Shown one piece after another: positions 7,791 through 9,431 of a stretch of DNA of 9,431 nucleotides. Position numbers and translations under genes: made by a program. The DNA comes from Limnohabitans sp. (GTDB lineage: Bacteria > Pseudomonadota > Gammaproteobacteria > Burkholderiales > Burkholderiaceae_C). Position 1 is the stretch's first letter; every line of letters begins with the position of its first letter. Where the stretch lies: positions 1 through 9,431 of the forward strand of contig JALQUL010000254.1 of NCBI GenBank assembly GCA_023260735.1. The letters are read 5' to 3'. Under the pieces are notes generated by a model, which was not told the origin of the DNA, made no database searches, and worked only from the letters and a program-made list of their open reading frames with translations.

Positions 7791-8765
7791 TTAGGGTGAG
7801 GGGCTTGCACTTCTGTTGGTGCTTGGGGGTGGGATTGAGCTGGTGTTTTGATTGAGGTGGGAAGCTTGAGAAATGCTGGCCACTGATTGCACATTGAGCT
7901 TGCTGGGACTAGGTAAAGCAGTAAGCACCATTTGCGATTCGGCTTTTCGGAGCTGAATTTCTAATTGAAATTGATGCTGGTATTGCTTATGTTGTTGCAT
8001 AAGGTTGGCCACCGCAAGTAGCAAGGTAGGGCCTCCAATCGAGTTGATGTTGTCTCCGTGGGTAAAGTCGGTATAGGCCACGGTATGGGCGGGAAAATGG
8101 CGGGAATCGATTAATTCGCCGTTAAGTTTGACCGTCCATTGTTCTTGGCTTGCCCAGCGCCTAAGGGTGTTAATAATGGTTTTGTCGGAGGCCAATACGT
8201 GAAAGGCTAATAAACGTGCATCGGCTTGAATTTGCAACAGTTGAGCTTTAGCAGGTGGAGCCACCCCTATTTTTTCAGTGACGATAGCGACTGAGTTGCT
8301 TGCTTCGGAGGTTATTGCGGTGTCTTGATTGGTATTGGAAAGACTAGATAACTTGGTCTCGGTGCTTGCTTGAGGGCTATTTGCCTTGATGACTAATTGA
8401 GAATTAGCTTTTGGCTGGCTTATTTCAGTGGTGGGTGCTTGTCTACCCGTTTGTAATTGATGAAGCAGTTGTTTGAGAGAGTTTATTTCTTGTTGCAAAG
8501 GTTCAAGTTCTAAAGTGAGTGGCGCTGGAGCGAGTTGAGATTTTTTTTGCAAATTAGCGTTGGCTTGCTGAATGCTGATTTTGTTTTGTCCTGTGGGTTC
8601 TAGGAGTTGCGGGGTGGGTGCACAAGCTCCGAGGGCAAGCCATAAAAGGGTAGGCATTACTATTTTGTTAGACCTTAATAGGAAGTTTTTGAAGTCTAAA
8701 GACAATGATTGAAGCGGTTTTTTTAGGGCCTGTAAACCAACTAAAAGCAGAAAATAATGTTTCAT
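7791..8765 (-). CDS. Putative lipoprotein with degenerate TcpQ/PilL-like domain, first gene of pilus operon
   Basis: Protein of 324 residues opening the operon, at the pilL position of R64. A lipobox LGAC (C48) follows the hydrophobic PTLLWLAL, so the mature protein is probably a lipid-anchored periplasmic protein. A predicted helical, Gln/Leu-rich stretch at about 62-105 may form a coiled coil. A Ser/Thr/Asn-rich linker (106-170) precedes a TcpQ-like domain at about 185-285: the segment FHVLASDKTIINTLRRWASQ followed by WTVKLNGE parallels the LAQTLQRWSQKAGWKLIWD segment of the next gene, and a central VAYTDF and GGPTLLLAVANLM stretch mirrors the GSFEEAVGWLL part. The Ser/Pro-rich tail (286-324) looks disordered. 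The ATG at 8765 has GAGG four bases upstream, so the long N-terminus (a first hydrophobic run at 4-13, then a basic region) appears to be translated; M37 is the alternative start but has no close ribosome site. Assignment as a diverged second TcpQ/PilL paralogue is an inference. Confidence 0.68.
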   Translation of the reverse strand: MKHYFLLLVGLQALKKPLQSLSLDFKNFLLRSNKIVMPTLLWLALGACAPTPQLLEPTGQNKISIQQANANLQKKSQLAPAPLTLELEPLQQEINSLKQLLHQLQTGRQAPTTEISQPKANSQLVIKANSPQASTETKLSSLSNTNQDTAITSEASNSVAIVTEKIGVAPPAKAQLLQIQADARLLAFHVLASDKTIINTLRRWASQEQWTVKLNGELIDSRHFPAHTVAYTDFTHGDNINSIGGPTLLLAVANLMQQHKQYQHQFQLEIQLRKAESQMVLTALPSPSKLNVQSVASISQASHLNQNTSSIPPPSTNRSASPSP

Positions 8766-8800
8766 AAAACCTCAAAAATAATATTTTGATGTGTTTATTA

Positions 8801-8808
8801 TTGATCAA
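8801..8808. repeat. Perfect 8-bp palindrome TTGATCAA in the divergent region
   Basis: TTGATCAA is self-complementary and lies immediately before the candidate plus-strand -10. The symmetry does not extend outward. It could be a half of an operator or chance in AT-rich DNA; it also includes a GATC site, so Dam methylation could matter if the host has it. Confidence 0.25.
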
Positions 8809-8811
8809 ATT

Positions 8812-8820
8812 TGTTATTAT
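8812..8820 (+). promoter_or_regulatory. Possible extended -10 promoter for the TrbM-like gene
   Basis: TG-T-TATTAT matches the extended -10 form (TGnTATAAT with one mismatch). There is no good -35 at the usual distance: the nearest TTGATG (8786-8791) is 23 bases away. An extended -10 can act without a strong -35. Transcription would begin near 8827 and give a leader of about 34 nt. Confidence 0.4.
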
Positions 8821-8821
8821 G
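8816..8821 (-). promoter_or_regulatory. Possible -10 element for the minus-strand pilus operon
   Basis: On the minus strand these bases read CATAAT, five of six matches to TATAAT, and would give a leader of roughly 45 nt before the first ATG. No convincing -35 lies upstream. It occupies the same bases as the plus-strand -10 candidate, so if both are real they could not be used at once. A TATTAT nearer the gene (8783-8778) would leave no room for a leader that includes the ribosome site. Confidence 0.22.
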
Positions 8822-8860
8822 GGTTAATTATTTTGAAAAAATTATTTTTTGGGAGCTAAA

Positions 8861-9431
8861 ATGAAATCATTGATACTTTTCAATCCAGGCCGTTGGTTTA
8901 AAAATGGGCACTTATTAAGGCAATACAACAACTTAATAAAAGCCCTATTTGGGATTGGTTTCGTAGCTTGTTGTTTTTTGATGGCGATGTTGCCAGTAAT
9001 GGCGCAAGTTCAAGCCCCATTGCTAGAAAAAAATCAATGGGCTTGCGAGTTGATGTTATGTTTGGCTAGCGAAAAACCGGTAATGCAAGAGGCTTTTTGC
9101 AGCCCTAGTTTGGTGGCTTTAACTGAACATATCAAACAATGGAATGAACTAGACAAAGCCGAGCAAGTACCTGCTTGCCATGAGGCAAAGAATAGTGGTA
9201 GCTATTTGGAGATTTTTCAGTCTCAATATGCACAATGCCCAGCTGGAATGGCTGTTTTAGACATGGGGATAAGTTTGTTAATAACTAACCCAGAACAGGC
9301 GCAGATTTGGAAAAATACCGATGTGAGGTATTTTGTAGGCCGTTATGCAGAAGATTTACCGGCTAGTTTTGGAAAAGATTGGGATAAAATAATTAACGAT
9401 GGTATTGGTGACGGTAAAACAGAAACAGTAA
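8861..9431 (+). CDS. Probable TrbM/KikA-family conjugal transfer protein, C-terminus cut by window edge
   Basis: Divergent gene, open for 190 codons to the right edge. Residues 1-27 are polar and basic, a hydrophobic core spans about 28-47, and signal peptidase should cut after VMA (residue 48). The mature protein begins with a cysteine pattern resembling the TrbM/KikA/MpfK family: CELMLCLA (C62, C67), a third Cys at FCSPSL (C80) followed by a short helix, VPAC (C106), and C126. In that family the opening CxxxxCL and the downstream Cys-Pro-rich segment are the most conserved parts, and the proteins are periplasmic accessory components of conjugative type IV secretion loci. This points to periplasmic disulfide bonds. 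GGGAG lies five bases before the ATG, so the extended N-terminus is supported. The remaining sequence (about 130-190) has no motif I recognise. The family assignment rests on the Cys pattern and the conjugation-like context, not on a search. Confidence 0.66.
   Translation, partial: MKSLILFNPGRWFKNGHLLRQYNNLIKALFGIGFVACCFLMAMLPVMAQVQAPLLEKNQWACELMLCLASEKPVMQEAFCSPSLVALTEHIKQWNELDKAEQVPACHEAKNSGSYLEIFQSQYAQCPAGMAVLDMGISLLITNPEQAQIWKNTDVRYFVGRYAEDLPASFGKDWDKIINDGIGDGKTETV

Larger units (their letters stand above)
8766..8860. promoter_or_regulatory. Divergent intergenic control region between pilus operon and TrbM-like gene
   Basis: The only sizeable non-coding stretch in the window: 95 nt, very AT-rich, with the start codons of two oppositely oriented units at its ends. 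It must hold the promoter of the TrbM-like gene and probably that of the pil operon. It contains an extended -10-like element, an 8-bp palindrome TTGATCAA, and a 9-nt direct repeat AATTATTTT (8826-8834 and 8840-8848). Shared regulation of both units is plausible, but nothing here identifies the regulator. Confidence 0.6.

Noticed and set aside
1..9431. tRNA, rRNA, CRISPR array, insertion sequence or attachment site
   Set aside because: I looked on both strands and saw no repeat-spacer pattern, transposase, terminal inverted repeats or cloverleaf-like segment; nearly all of the window is coding.

Overview
The window carries the core of a type IVb pilus assembly cluster of the kind found on conjugative plasmids and integrative elements (the R64 thin-pilus pil family). 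A divergent gene for a probable TrbM-family conjugation protein is cut by the right edge. The host is a Gram-negative bacterium, most likely a proteobacterium: there is an outer-membrane secretin, two lipoboxes and Sec signal peptides. The DNA is AT-rich, and the proteins are unusually rich in Gln, Asn, Ser and Thr. I cannot name the genus from this sequence. A pil cluster beside a TrbM-like gene suggests a mobile, conjugation-related element, but no integrase, relaxase, origin or attachment site is visible.

Layout: from 8765 down to the left edge, seven genes are packed head to tail on the minus strand. In order of transcription they are a lipoprotein with a degenerate TcpQ-like domain (8765-7791), a periplasmic TcpQ-domain protein (7775-7110), a secretin with a probable lipobox (7110-5074), PilO (5023-3701), PilP (3717-3064), the PilQ ATPase (3067-1151) and the PilR platform protein (1154 to beyond the edge). 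Gaps are 15 and 50 nt. The other junctions overlap by 1 nt (TAATG), 17 nt, 4 nt (ATGA) and 4 nt (ATGA), so the set is very probably one translationally coupled operon. On the plus strand, 8861 to the edge encodes the exported, cysteine-rich TrbM-like protein. The two transcription units share a 95-nt, very AT-rich divergent control region (8766-8860).

How they should work together, from knowledge of the families: PilQ hydrolyses ATP in the cytoplasm and drives pilin extraction through PilR in the inner membrane. PilO and PilP form the periplasmic bridge to the secretin. The TcpQ-type proteins sit with the secretin at the outer membrane. The major prepilin, lytic transglycosylase, prepilin peptidase and adhesin (pilS, pilT, pilU, pilV in R64) are absent here and would be expected beyond the left edge. 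In such elements the thin pilus brings mating cells together, and TrbM-type proteins belong to the DNA-transfer type IV secretion machinery.

The cluster is recognisable, not a wholly new system, but it has distinctive traits: two successive TcpQ-like genes where R64 has pilL-pilM, long N-terminal extensions ahead of most signal sequences, a PilQ with a low-complexity insert and a degenerate first Cys pair, and twin start modules that fix the C-termini of the preceding proteins.
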